From Actinomycetes bacterium (GTDB lineage Bacteria > Actinomycetota > Acidimicrobiia > Acidimicrobiales > Microtrichaceae): 6,957 nucleotides of DNA. Position 1 is the stretch's first letter; each line of letters opens with the position of its first letter. The stretch lies in NCBI GenBank assembly GCA_023434535.1, contig JAEYSR010000131.1:1-6957 (forward strand). The letters are read 5' to 3'. A program made the translations under genes and the position numbers. This document shows, piece after piece, positions 1 to 5,777 of the stretch. Under the pieces are notes generated by a model, which was not told where the DNA came from, made no database searches, and saw nothing but the letters and a program-made list of their open reading frames with translations.

Positions 1-83
1 TCGCCGACAAGCCCGAAGAGGCCGGCGCCGGCGGCGGCATGCCCGACATGGGTGGCATGGGTGGCATGGGCGGCATGATGTGA
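1..83 (+). CDS. groEL: GroEL chaperonin, C-terminal tail (partial)
   Basis: Only the last 26 codons are present, read from base 3 to the TGA at 81-83; the gene starts left of the window. The peptide begins ADKPEEAGAGGG and ends in a Gly-Gly-Met run (MGGMGGMGGMM). This is the flexible, disordered tail that projects into the folding cavity of cytosolic Hsp60 chaperonins. In actinobacteria with two groEL copies, the GGM-tailed form is usually the essential GroEL2 type, while GroEL1 often has a His-rich tail, so this is more likely the housekeeping copy. No groES is visible. A strong hairpin follows 21 bases after the stop codon. The identification rests on the tail alone, but that tail is very characteristic. 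Confidence 0.88.
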   Translation, partial: ADKPEEAGAGGGMPDMGGMGGMGGMM

Positions 84-104
84 CGTCCCGCACCTGATGG
101 TGTT

Positions 105-141
105 CGACGAGGCCCCGGCCCTTGCGGCCGGGGCCTCGTCG
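105..141 (+). terminator. Strong hairpin terminator after groEL
   Basis: A perfect 16-bp inverted repeat (105-120 with 126-141) encloses a 5-base loop, CTTGC. It begins 21 bases after the groEL stop codon. The stem is almost all G-C. No T-run follows on either strand, so it is not a canonical intrinsic terminator, but U-less hairpins are common at gene ends in high-GC actinobacteria. It lies between convergent genes and could also stop or stabilise transcripts from the minus-strand gene ending at 265. Confidence 0.75.
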
Positions 142-264
142 CGTCTCCACCACCCGGGAGACAGGGGTGCACACGAACAACTCTTGTGCGGATCCAGGCC
201 AGAGAATGCTCCAGGCCGGCCGGCGAGCCGACTCGGGAGTCGTCCTGATGGATCTCCCTGTCGA

Positions 265-1104
265 TCAGCCCTCGCGCAGGCCCATGGGGTTCGGGAAGGG
301 CAGGACGCCGGACGCCGCCACCGCTCGCGCCAGCGGGCGCAGCGCGTCGGTCGCGGCGGTGAGGTCGTGGTCGCCGTAGGACCGAGCGGCCAGAGCGTCG
401 GTCCGCCGTTCGATGCCGGTGTGCAGCGCCGTGCCGTCGTCGGTGATCGAACCGTCGTCGTCCACGAGCCCCCGCTCCGCCAGCCGGACGGTCGCCGCGT
501 CCCACTCGTCGTGGGTCCAGGCGCGGGTGTCGCGCAGGATCGCGGCGTCGAAGCCGCTCGCTGCGGTGGCGAGCACGTCCACCTCGCACCCGTCCAGATC
601 GGCGCCCACGAGCAGGGCGACGTGCCCGTCGCCGCGGTGCTCACGGAGGGTCGTGCACAGCTGCCAGAGCCGGGCGATCGGCTCGTCGGGGAGCGGGACG
701 TCCAGGTTGGCGCCTCCGAGCGGTCGGCCGGACGGATCGAGGCCGACCACGATCGGCTCGAGAGCGGACGCGGCAGCGGCTGCTCCCTGTTCGTCGACAC
801 CGCACGCGGCGAGCGCCGCCACCGCGCCCTGCGACCGCGCCGCCAACGCCTCGGCGGGTGGGACGAACGACCAGGCGTCGGGCAGCGCCCGCGTCGTCCG
901 CGCCGGCGAGAAGTTGCAGCAGACCGCTGTCGCCGTCGACGCTCCGATCGGGCCGAGGGGGGCCATCCGGGCGGCGAAGTAGCCCATCCAGAACCCCTTG
1001 GCGCCGGCGTCGGCGATGGCGGCGAGCGACGCCGGGTGGAAGTAGGTGACCGCGTGGACGGACTCCGCCGCCTGCCACAGTCGACGTGCGGGATCGGTGG
1101 CCAT
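265..1104 (-). CDS. SCO6745/SalK-family winged-helix protein
   Basis: This 279-residue protein matches the actinobacterial family annotated as SCO6745 or SalK. Recognisable features are the N-terminal block GFWMGYFAARMAPLG (residues 37-51), the stretch ending ALPDAWSF (about 57-80), and LREHRGDGHVALL (153-165). The C-terminal third (about 195-245) looks like a MarR-type winged helix: WTHDEWDAATVRLAERGLVDDDG, where the D/G-rich turn would be the wing. The family's biochemical role is not established; a regulator or ligand-binding protein is plausible. The SalK name comes from an antibiotic cluster and does not show that role here. The ATG at 1104 is chosen because a TACGGT hexamer lies 6 bases upstream, consistent with a leaderless transcript. 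The length is normal for the family. The gene converges on groEL and lies 84 bases downstream of the lipoprotein gene on the same strand. Confidence 0.85.
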   Translation of the reverse strand: MATDPARRLWQAAESVHAVTYFHPASLAAIADAGAKGFWMGYFAARMAPLGPIGASTATAVCCNFSPARTTRALPDAWSFVPPAEALAARSQGAVAALAACGVDEQGAAAAASALEPIVVGLDPSGRPLGGANLDVPLPDEPIARLWQLCTTLREHRGDGHVALLVGADLDGCEVDVLATAASGFDAAILRDTRAWTHDEWDAATVRLAERGLVDDDGSITDDGTALHTGIERRTDALAARSYGDHDLTAATDALRPLARAVAASGVLPFPNPMGLREG

Positions 1105-1110
1105 CGCCGC

Positions 1111-1116
1111 ACCGTA
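1111..1116 (-). promoter_or_regulatory. -10-like hexamer TACGGT, leaderless promoter
   Basis: On the minus strand TACGGT is followed by 6 bases (GCGGCG) and then the ATG at 1104. A TAnnnT hexamer at this distance puts the transcription start at or next to the start codon. No clear -35 element is seen. The same arrangement recurs at four other genes in the window, which supports it. Confidence 0.6.
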
Positions 1117-1188
1117 GCGAGCGACCGGTGCGGCGAGTCGGTCAGCGGCCTCAGCAGTGGCAGATCACTCCGGCCCGGCCACCAGGGA

Positions 1189-1749
1189 TCAGCAGTACTC
1201 GATCGCGTAGCCCACGATGCAGGCCTCGGTGGCGGGCACGCTGTCGAGGACGACGCCGCGGACTCCCGTGAGCGGCAGCTGCATCGGCTGCGGGAGCTCG
1301 ACCGTCACCTGGGCCCAGTACCACCGGCCCTCCAGCGGACCGTCGAGCTCCTCGTCCCATCCGGGTCCGAACCCGGTCAGCGGGATGTCGATGTCGCCGG
1401 CGGCGACGGGGACGAGCTGGCAGGCGCGCTGGGGGGTGCCCATGTCGCCCTCGACCAGAGACGCCGGCGGTTCCGACGGGAGCGGGGCCAACGACACGCA
1501 GAACGTCGAGCCGGCGATCGCGCCGACCACGCGCAGCTGCAGCACGCCGCCGTCGGGGACCGACGGCCCGAACTGGCCGACGAAGACCCCTCGGCCGTCG
1601 TCCGCGTCGTACAGGGACACAGTGGTGTCGCCCAGCGGGACCGGTGTCACGCACCCCGCCAGCAGCCCGCTCGCCAGCAGCGCCACGGCCGCGGCGGCGA
1701 TCGCCCTCGCACCCCTCCGGTCCTTCGTCCTCGTCGAGTGCGTCGCCAC
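1189..1749 (-). CDS. Predicted lipoprotein of unknown function
   Basis: This is a 186-residue exported protein. It has a typical lipoprotein signal: a basic N-region (KDRRGAR, residues 9-15), a hydrophobic stretch (AIAAAAVALLASGLL, 16-30) and a lipobox LAGC with the lipidated cysteine at residue 33. The mature part of about 150 residues contains four further cysteines (84, 110, 177 and 186), an even number that could form two disulfides outside the cell. It reads like a compact beta-rich domain (for example TTVSLYDADDG near 42-52 and WYWAQVTVELP near 143-153), but I recognise no family. The start is GTG, supported by a GGAGG ribosome-binding site 8 bases upstream. The anchor should be the outer face of the cytoplasmic membrane. 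A 225-residue reading frame overlaps it on the same strand but has no lipobox and an arginine-rich composition typical of a shadow. Confidence 0.8.
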   Translation of the reverse strand: MATHSTRTKDRRGARAIAAAAVALLASGLLAGCVTPVPLGDTTVSLYDADDGRGVFVGQFGPSVPDGGVLQLRVVGAIAGSTFCVSLAPLPSEPPASLVEGDMGTPQRACQLVPVAAGDIDIPLTGFGPGWDEELDGPLEGRWYWAQVTVELPQPMQLPLTGVRGVVLDSVPATEACIVGYAIEYC

Positions 1750-1757
1750 GTCGGCCC

Positions 1758-1762
1758 CCTCC
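1758..1762 (-). promoter_or_regulatory. Shine-Dalgarno GGAGG for the lipoprotein gene
   Basis: GGAGG on the minus strand lies 8 bases before the GTG at 1749, within a longer purine run (GGACGGAGGGGG). It fixes the start at this GTG and places the signal peptide correctly. It is the only convincing Shine-Dalgarno sequence at a start codon in the window, so this gene is expected to have a 5' leader, unlike its neighbours. Confidence 0.7.
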
Positions 1763-1843
1763 GTCCGGTTGCGTCGCCCCCAGTGTCGAACGAGATGCGA
1801 CCGGCTCGCTACGGGGACGAGTCACCACACCGCCGGACGCGCT

Positions 1844-1855
1844 GGTCCCGGGACC
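1844..1855. repeat. 12-bp perfect palindrome upstream of small ORF
   Basis: GGTCCCGGGACC reads the same on both strands. It lies 7 bases upstream of the TAGGCT hexamer at 1863, covering the -35 to spacer region of that presumed promoter. A dimeric regulator could bind it, but GC-rich palindromes of this size occur by chance in such DNA, and no second copy is seen here. Confidence 0.3.
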
Positions 1856-1862
1856 GACGCCG

Positions 1863-1868
1863 TAGGCT
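1863..1868 (+). promoter_or_regulatory. -10-like hexamer TAGGCT, leaderless promoter
   Basis: TAGGCT is followed by 7 bases (GCGCCGC) and then the ATG at 1876. The distance fits transcription starting at the start codon. No Shine-Dalgarno sequence precedes this ATG. It would drive the small protein gene and the overlapping Nudix gene as one transcript. Confidence 0.6.
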
Positions 1869-1875
1869 GCGCCGC

Positions 1876-2037
1876 ATGGACGACCGCCCTGCCCCCGACC
1901 CCGCCAAGCTCCTCGCGTACTGGATGGAGTGGGAGAAGGGCGAGGAGACGCCCGGGCGCACCATGAGCAACCTCAAGACCGGCGGGCTCCGGGACCTCCT
2001 CGAGCAGATGGTCGATGCCGCAGCGGCATCGGCCTGA
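1876..2037 (+). CDS. Small acidic conserved-type protein, 53 aa
   Basis: This short gene encodes MDDRPAPDPAKLLAYWMEWE and continues through TPGRTMSNLKTGGLRDLLEQMVD. It is too short to stand out by length, but three things support it: a TAnnnT hexamer 7 bases before the ATG, an overlap with the next gene typical of an operon, and a non-repetitive sequence with aromatic residues (Y15, W16, W19). The residues around 11-25 and 35-47 should form two helices joined by a Pro-Gly turn, with no signal peptide or membrane segment. From memory, proteins with a YWMEWE...TPGR...NLK..GLR.LLE pattern recur in actinobacteria, but I cannot name a function. Its last 23 bases overlap the upstream candidate start of the Nudix gene, so the two are probably co-transcribed and translationally coupled. 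A longer frame running through it from base 97 is antisense shadow in its upstream part. Confidence 0.75.
   Translation: MDDRPAPDPAKLLAYWMEWEKGEETPGRTMSNLKTGGLRDLLEQMVDAAAASA
2013..2031 (+). other. Hairpin over Nudix candidate start codon
   Basis: CGATGCCG (2013-2020) pairs perfectly with CGGCATCG (2024-2031) around the triloop CAG. In RNA this 8-bp stem would bury the ATG at 2015 and also span the last sense codons of the 53-residue gene. Ribosomes finishing the upstream gene would melt it. It could therefore couple translation, or it may be a by-product of the Ala-rich C-terminus. Confidence 0.45.
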
Positions 2038-2806
2038 GCGTCACCATCACGCCGTGCCCGACCGAGGCGGACCGCAGAAGATCCCGCGTCCCGAGATCTG
2101 GACGCCGGGCCGTCCGGCCCCGTGGGCACACCTCGATCCCGAGTCGCGCCTGATCCTTCCCGAACGCGTCCGATCGGTGTACCCGCGCGAGCGTGCGGGA
2201 CTGGTGTCGCCGGTGGCAGCCGAGGGGGCTGAGCAGTCCGCGGTCCTGGTCCCGCTCTACGACCTCGACGGCGAGCTGCACGTGGTGCTCACCCGTCGCA
2301 GCTGGAACCTGCGCACGCACAAGGGCGAGGTCAGCTTCCCGGGCGGCCGGGCCGAGCCCGGCGAGGACGCGTTGACCGCGGCGCTGCGGGAGGCCAACGA
2401 GGAGATCGACCTCGACCCCGGTCTGGTCGAGCCGCTCGGTGAGCTCGACCACCTGACCACGGTCACCCGGCGGGCCTACATCGTGCCGGTCGTCGGCCTG
2501 GTCTCACGGGTGCCCGAGCTGAGGGCCAACGACGCGGAGGTCGACCGCGTCCTGCACGTGCCCCTGTCGGAGCTCACCGCCGACGGCGTCTTCCGCGAGG
2601 AGCGCTGGGGTGAGGGGCCGATGAGCCGGCCGATCTACTTCTTCGACCTCGACGGCGACACGGTCTGGGGAGCGACCGCGGCGATGCTGCGCCAGCTGCT
2701 GGCGCGGCTCACCGGCACCGACCCCGGCACGCTCATCGACATGGACCCGGCGAGGGACGTCCCGCCCGGCTACCGCCTCCCGGGCGAGACCGACGACGTC
2801 GTCTGA
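2015..2806 (+). CDS. Nudix hydrolase, CoA pyrophosphatase family
   Basis: This protein of up to 263 residues carries the NudL/YeaB-type signature that distinguishes CoA pyrophosphatases: LTRRS-x3-R-x3-G-x3-FPGG at residues 92-111. It runs directly into a Nudix box (G111 to L133, G-x5-E-x7-REANEE), which supplies the Mg2+-binding glutamates. Family members cleave CoA and CoA derivatives to 3',5'-ADP and a 4'-phosphopantetheine product, often as CoA turnover or housecleaning enzymes. The expected Gly near the end of the box is Asp (EEIDL), a tolerated change. The N-terminal PRPEIWTPGRPAPW and the C-terminal tail make it longer than E. coli NudL (192 residues). Two starts are possible: ATG 2015, overlapping the upstream gene by 23 bases, or GTG 2054, 16 bases after its stop codon, giving 250 residues. 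Neither has a good Shine-Dalgarno sequence. Substrate specificity is inferred from the signature. Confidence 0.88.
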   Translation: MPQRHRPERHHHAVPDRGGPQKIPRPEIWTPGRPAPWAHLDPESRLILPERVRSVYPRERAGLVSPVAAEGAEQSAVLVPLYDLDGELHVVLTRRSWNLRTHKGEVSFPGGRAEPGEDALTAALREANEEIDLDPGLVEPLGELDHLTTVTRRAYIVPVVGLVSRVPELRANDAEVDRVLHVPLSELTADGVFREERWGEGPMSRPIYFFDLDGDTVWGATAAMLRQLLARLTGTDPGTLIDMDPARDVPPGYRLPGETDDVV

Positions 2807-2823
2807 CATCACGTCCAGAACGA

Positions 2824-4365
2824 CTACATCCAGTAGTTGGGCGCCTCGGCGGTGATCGTCACGTCGTGGGGGTGGGCCTCACGGAGACCGGCCGGGCTCA
2901 TGCGGACGAACTGGGCGTCGCGCTGCAGCTGACCGATGTCGTGGGCGCCGCAGTAGCCCATGGCCGAGCGCAGGCCGCCGACCAGTTGGTAGAGGATCCG
3001 CTGGGCCGGGCCCTTGTACGGCACCCGCCCTTCGACGCCCTCGGGCACGACCTTCTCGGTGGTCTCGACCTCGCCCTGGAAGTAGCGGTCCTTGGAGTAG
3101 GACCGGGCGTTCATGGCGCCGAGAGAACCCATGCCCCGATAGGCCTTGTAGCGCTCGCCCTGCGAGAGGACGATCTCGCCCGGCGTCTCGTCGACGCCGG
3201 CCAGGAGGCTGCCGACCATGACCACGTCCGCCCCGGCGGCGATCGCCTTGGCGATGTCGCCCGAGTAGCGGACGCCGCCGTCGGCGATGATGCCCACCCC
3301 GTGTGCGGAGGCGACGCGTGCGCACTCCTGCACGGCGGTCAGCTGCGGGACCCCGACGCCGGCGACGATGCGGGTGGTGCAGATGGAGCCCGGGCCGACG
3401 CCGACCTTGACGGCATCGGCGCCGGCGTCGATCAGCGCCGCGGCCGCGGCGCCGGTGGCGATGTTGCCGGCCACGACGTCGACGCTCAGGTTGGCCTTCA
3501 CCTTGCGCACCACCTCGAGGACGCCGGCCGAGTGGCCGTGGGCGGTGTCGACCACCAGCAGGTCCACGCCGGCGGCGACCAGCGCCTGCGCCCGCTCCAG
3601 CGCGTCGTCGCCCACGCCGACCGCCGCCGCGCACCGCAGTCGGCCCTGGCCGTCCTTGGTCGCGTTGGGGTACTTGAGCTTCTTGTTGATGTCCTTGACG
3701 GTGATGAGTCCCGTCAGCCGGCCGTCGTCGTCGACGACGGGCAGCTTCTCGATCCGGTGCTTGCCCAGGATCGCCTGGGCCTGCTCGAGCGTGGTGCCCT
3801 GAGGGGCGGTGACGAGCCCGTCGGACGTCATGACCTCGTCGACCCGCTTGCGGGGGTCGTCCTCGAAGCGGAGGTCGCGGTTGGTGAGGATGCCGACCAG
3901 GTGGTGGTCGTCGTCGACGATGGGCACGCCGCTGATGTGGTACTTGGCCATCAGGTCGAGAGCGTCGGCCACGAGGTGGTCGCGGCCGTGGGTGACCGGG
4001 TCCACGATCATCCCGGACTCGGACCGCTTGACCTTGTCCACCTCGGTCACCTGCTCGTCGATGGACAGGTTGCGGTGGATGACGCCGAGGCCGCCCTCGC
4101 GTGCGATGGCGATCGCGAGCCGCGCCTCGGTCACGGTGTCCATGGCGGCGGACACGAGCGGGATCCCGAGCTCGATCGAGCGGGTCAGGCGGGTCGAGGT
4201 GTCCACCTCGGAGGGGATGACGTCGGACGGCCCGGGGACCAGGCAGACGTCGTCGAACGTGAGGCCGAGGGCGCCGAACCGGTCGGTCGGATCACCGATG
4301 GTGTCGCGCAGCGTGGCCTCGTCGGAGCCGGACGGGAAGGAGGAGTCGTCGGAAGGGGGCGCCAT
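2824..4365 (-). CDS. guaB: Inosine-5'-monophosphate dehydrogenase
   Basis: This is a full-length 513-residue IMP dehydrogenase. It oxidises IMP to XMP with NAD+, the committed step of GMP synthesis, as a cytosolic tetramer or octamer. The (beta/alpha)8 barrel opens with LTFDDVCLVPG (35-45). Two tandem CBS domains are inserted at about 116-235; these usually bind purine nucleotides and regulate the enzyme. The catalytic loop GPGSICTTR (324-332) carries the nucleophile Cys329. ADGGVRYSGD (361-370) holds the IMP-phosphate and ribose-binding Asp362. GSLLAGVDETPGE (385-397), YRGMGS (409-414) and the flap with Arg427-Tyr428 complete the active site. Nothing essential is missing. The ATG at 4365 is supported by TAGCAT 6 bases upstream; the first 30 residues are a hydrophilic extension. 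It is divergent from ndh and convergent with the Nudix gene. It is guaB proper rather than a paralogue lacking the catalytic loop or the CBS pair. Confidence 0.97.
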   Translation of the reverse strand: MAPPSDDSSFPSGSDEATLRDTIGDPTDRFGALGLTFDDVCLVPGPSDVIPSEVDTSTRLTRSIELGIPLVSAAMDTVTEARLAIAIAREGGLGVIHRNLSIDEQVTEVDKVKRSESGMIVDPVTHGRDHLVADALDLMAKYHISGVPIVDDDHHLVGILTNRDLRFEDDPRKRVDEVMTSDGLVTAPQGTTLEQAQAILGKHRIEKLPVVDDDGRLTGLITVKDINKKLKYPNATKDGQGRLRCAAAVGVGDDALERAQALVAAGVDLLVVDTAHGHSAGVLEVVRKVKANLSVDVVAGNIATGAAAAALIDAGADAVKVGVGPGSICTTRIVAGVGVPQLTAVQECARVASAHGVGIIADGGVRYSGDIAKAIAAGADVVMVGSLLAGVDETPGEIVLSQGERYKAYRGMGSLGAMNARSYSKDRYFQGEVETTEKVVPEGVEGRVPYKGPAQRILYQLVGGLRSAMGYCGAHDIGQLQRDAQFVRMSPAGLREAHPHDVTITAEAPNYWM

Positions 4366-4371
4366 GGAGGG

Positions 4372-4377
4372 ATGCTA
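4372..4377 (-). promoter_or_regulatory. -10-like hexamer TAGCAT, guaB promoter
   Basis: On the minus strand TAGCAT is followed by CCCTCC and the guaB ATG at 4365. The 6-base gap leaves no room for a Shine-Dalgarno sequence between transcription start and ATG, so a leaderless guaB mRNA is predicted. No good -35 hexamer is visible. Confidence 0.65.
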
Positions 4378-4440
4378 GTCGCGTCGCCCACCCCGTCCCC
4401 GCCGTGCGGAAGTCACCTCGGCGTGCCGGAGCACGGCCGA

Positions 4441-4446
4441 TAGCGT
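4441..4446 (+). promoter_or_regulatory. -10-like hexamer TAGCGT, ndh promoter
   Basis: TAGCGT is followed by GAGGGC and the ndh ATG at 4453, a 6-base gap. The hexamer is identical to the one before the 129-residue gene downstream. It faces away from the guaB hexamer, with 63 bases between the two, so the 87-base guaB-ndh spacer holds two divergent promoters. The GAGGG inside the gap is too close to ATG to be a normal ribosome-binding site. Confidence 0.65.
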
Positions 4447-4452
4447 GAGGGC

Positions 4453-5739
4453 ATGGAGCGTCGTCGTCGGATCGTTGTCGTGGGCGCCGGCTTCGGCGGG
4501 CTGGAGCTGGTCAAGGGGCTCGCCGACGCGCCGCTCGACGTGGTCCTGGTGGACGCCAACAACTTCCACACCTTCCAGCCCCTGCTGTACCAGGTGGCGA
4601 CCGCGGGTCTCGACGGCGACGACATCGCGGCGCCGGTCCGAGGCATCGTCCGTCGGCAGGAGAACGTCGACGTGCGCCTCGGCAAGGTCGTCGACATCGA
4701 CCTGGACGACCGTCGGCTCGTGCTCGACGACGGCCCGTCGATCTCCTACGACCGGCTGGTCCTCGCCGCCGGCGCGGTCACCAACACGTTCGGGGTCCCC
4801 GGCGTCGAGGAGCACGGCTTCGGGCTCAAGTCGCTCGAGGACTCGCTGCGGCTGCGCCAGCACATCCTCCGGCAGTTCGAACGGGCGTCGGTCGATCCGT
4901 CGCTGGTCGAGGAGGGCGTCCTCGACGTGATCATCGCGGGTGGCGGTCCCACCGGCGTCGAGCTCGCCGGCGGCATCGCCGAGCTGTACCGCAACGTCCT
5001 GTCGCACGACTTCCCGACCCTCGACGTCCGCAAGGCCAGGGTCGTCATCGTCGAGCCCGGCGACCGCGTCCTCGCACCGTTCCACCCCAAGCTGTCGGCC
5101 CGCGCCGCCCGCACGCTGACCCGCCTGGGCGTCGAGCTCGTCTTCGGCATCAGCGTCGCCGGCACCGACGGGAAGGTCGTGGAGCTGAGCGACGGAACCA
5201 GCGTCCCCTGCTCCACGTTGGTGTGGACCGCGGGCGTCACGGCCAACCCCCTGGCCCGGGTCCTCGCCCGCCACCTCGGCGACGACGCTCTGACCCGTGG
5301 CGGCCGCATCGTCGTCACGCCGCAGCTGACGGTCCCGGGCCATCCCGAGGTGGCCGTCATCGGCGACCTGGCCGCCTCGCTCGACGGCGACGGCGGACTC
5401 CTGCCGCAGCTGGCGCCGGTGGCCATCCAGGGCGGGCAGCTGGTGGCCCGGAACCTGATCGGGGAGATCGAGGGCACGCCGCCCGAGGACTTCGAGTACT
5501 TCGACAAGGGGACGATGGCCACCGTCGGTCGTCGCGACGCCGTCGCCCAGCTGCCGGGGAAGCTGCGCTTCTCGGGCACCGCCGGCTGGCTCGCCTGGCT
5601 GGGCCTCCACCTGATCATGCTGGTGGGCTTCCGCAACCGCGTGAACGTGATGGTCAACTGGGCCTGGAACTACCTGACGTACGACCGGGCGTCGCGGCTC
5701 ATCGTCGGCGACGAGGACCACCCGGTCGGTTCGGCCTGA
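4453..5739 (+). CDS. ndh: Type II NADH:quinone oxidoreductase (NDH-2)
   Basis: This 428-residue flavoenzyme should be a membrane-associated NDH-2, passing electrons from NADH through FAD to menaquinone without pumping protons. Two Rossmann folds are clear: the FAD-binding VVVGAGFGGLEL (8-19) and the NADH-binding IIAGGGPTGVELAGGIAEL (160-178). The second FAD contact is VIGDLAA (302-308). LAPVAIQGGQ (320-329) corresponds to the quinone-site motif AQxAxQ, with Gln326 as the conserved glutamine. FHTFQPLLYQVATAGL (38-53) is also typical of the family. The C-terminus has an aromatic and hydrophobic stretch (TAGWLAWLGLHLIMLVGF, 376-393), then NWAWNYLTYDRASRLI; this is the usual membrane-anchoring region. 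Length is normal. The ATG at 4453 is fixed by the upstream TAGCGT hexamer and the immediate start of the first Rossmann strand. The related alternatives, sulfide:quinone reductase and rubredoxin reductase, fit less well. The next gene starts 38 bases later with its own promoter. Confidence 0.93.
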   Translation: MERRRRIVVVGAGFGGLELVKGLADAPLDVVLVDANNFHTFQPLLYQVATAGLDGDDIAAPVRGIVRRQENVDVRLGKVVDIDLDDRRLVLDDGPSISYDRLVLAAGAVTNTFGVPGVEEHGFGLKSLEDSLRLRQHILRQFERASVDPSLVEEGVLDVIIAGGGPTGVELAGGIAELYRNVLSHDFPTLDVRKARVVIVEPGDRVLAPFHPKLSARAARTLTRLGVELVFGISVAGTDGKVVELSDGTSVPCSTLVWTAGVTANPLARVLARHLGDDALTRGGRIVVTPQLTVPGHPEVAVIGDLAASLDGDGGLLPQLAPVAIQGGQLVARNLIGEIEGTPPEDFEYFDKGTMATVGRRDAVAQLPGKLRFSGTAGWLAWLGLHLIMLVGFRNRVNVMVNWAWNYLTYDRASRLIVGDEDHPVGSA

Positions 5740-5764
5740 GCCTGTCGGTCCCGGCCGTGCCCGG

Positions 5765-5770
5765 TAGCGT
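5765..5770 (+). promoter_or_regulatory. -10-like hexamer TAGCGT before 129-aa gene
   Basis: TAGCGT is followed by GAACCCC and the ATG at 5778, a 7-base gap. The hexamer and the next two bases (GA) match those in front of ndh. It lies in the short spacer after the ndh stop codon, so the downstream gene probably has its own leaderless transcript and need not depend on ndh read-through. Confidence 0.6.
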
Positions 5771-5777
5771 GAACCCC

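Noticed and set aside
143..162. Second small stem (GTCTCC/GGAGAC) after the groEL terminator
   Set aside because: A 6-bp stem with an 8-base loop is expected by chance in this composition and adds nothing to the strong hairpin before it.
1151..1828. 225-codon minus-strand frame overlapping the lipoprotein gene
   Set aside because: The other frame has a signal peptide, lipobox, ribosome-binding site and normal composition; this one is Arg/Gly-rich with none of these.
97..2037. 646-codon open frame on the plus strand
   Set aside because: Its long upstream part is Arg/Gly/His-rich and antisense to two well-supported minus-strand genes. Only its final 53 codons, from the ATG at 1876, are a real gene.
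2792..2803. Palindrome GACGACGTCGTC near the end of the Nudix gene
   Set aside because: It lies within the Asp-Asp-Val-Val codons at the C-terminus, has no loop to form a hairpin, and is explained by coding sequence.
2866..4443. 525-codon open frame on the plus strand, antisense to guaB
   Set aside because: It mirrors the guaB codons, has a repetitive Val/Asp/Gly/His composition, contains no domain, and arises because high-GC antisense frames lack stops.
4375..5721. 448-codon open frame on the minus strand, antisense to ndh
   Set aside because: It is complementary to ndh, which has all family motifs; the frame has biased composition and no recognisable domain or promoter.
5223..5777. Upstream extension of the 129-residue gene into ndh
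   Set aside because: The extension is Arg/Pro/Gly-rich shadow of ndh. A promoter hexamer just before the ATG at 5778 marks the natural start.
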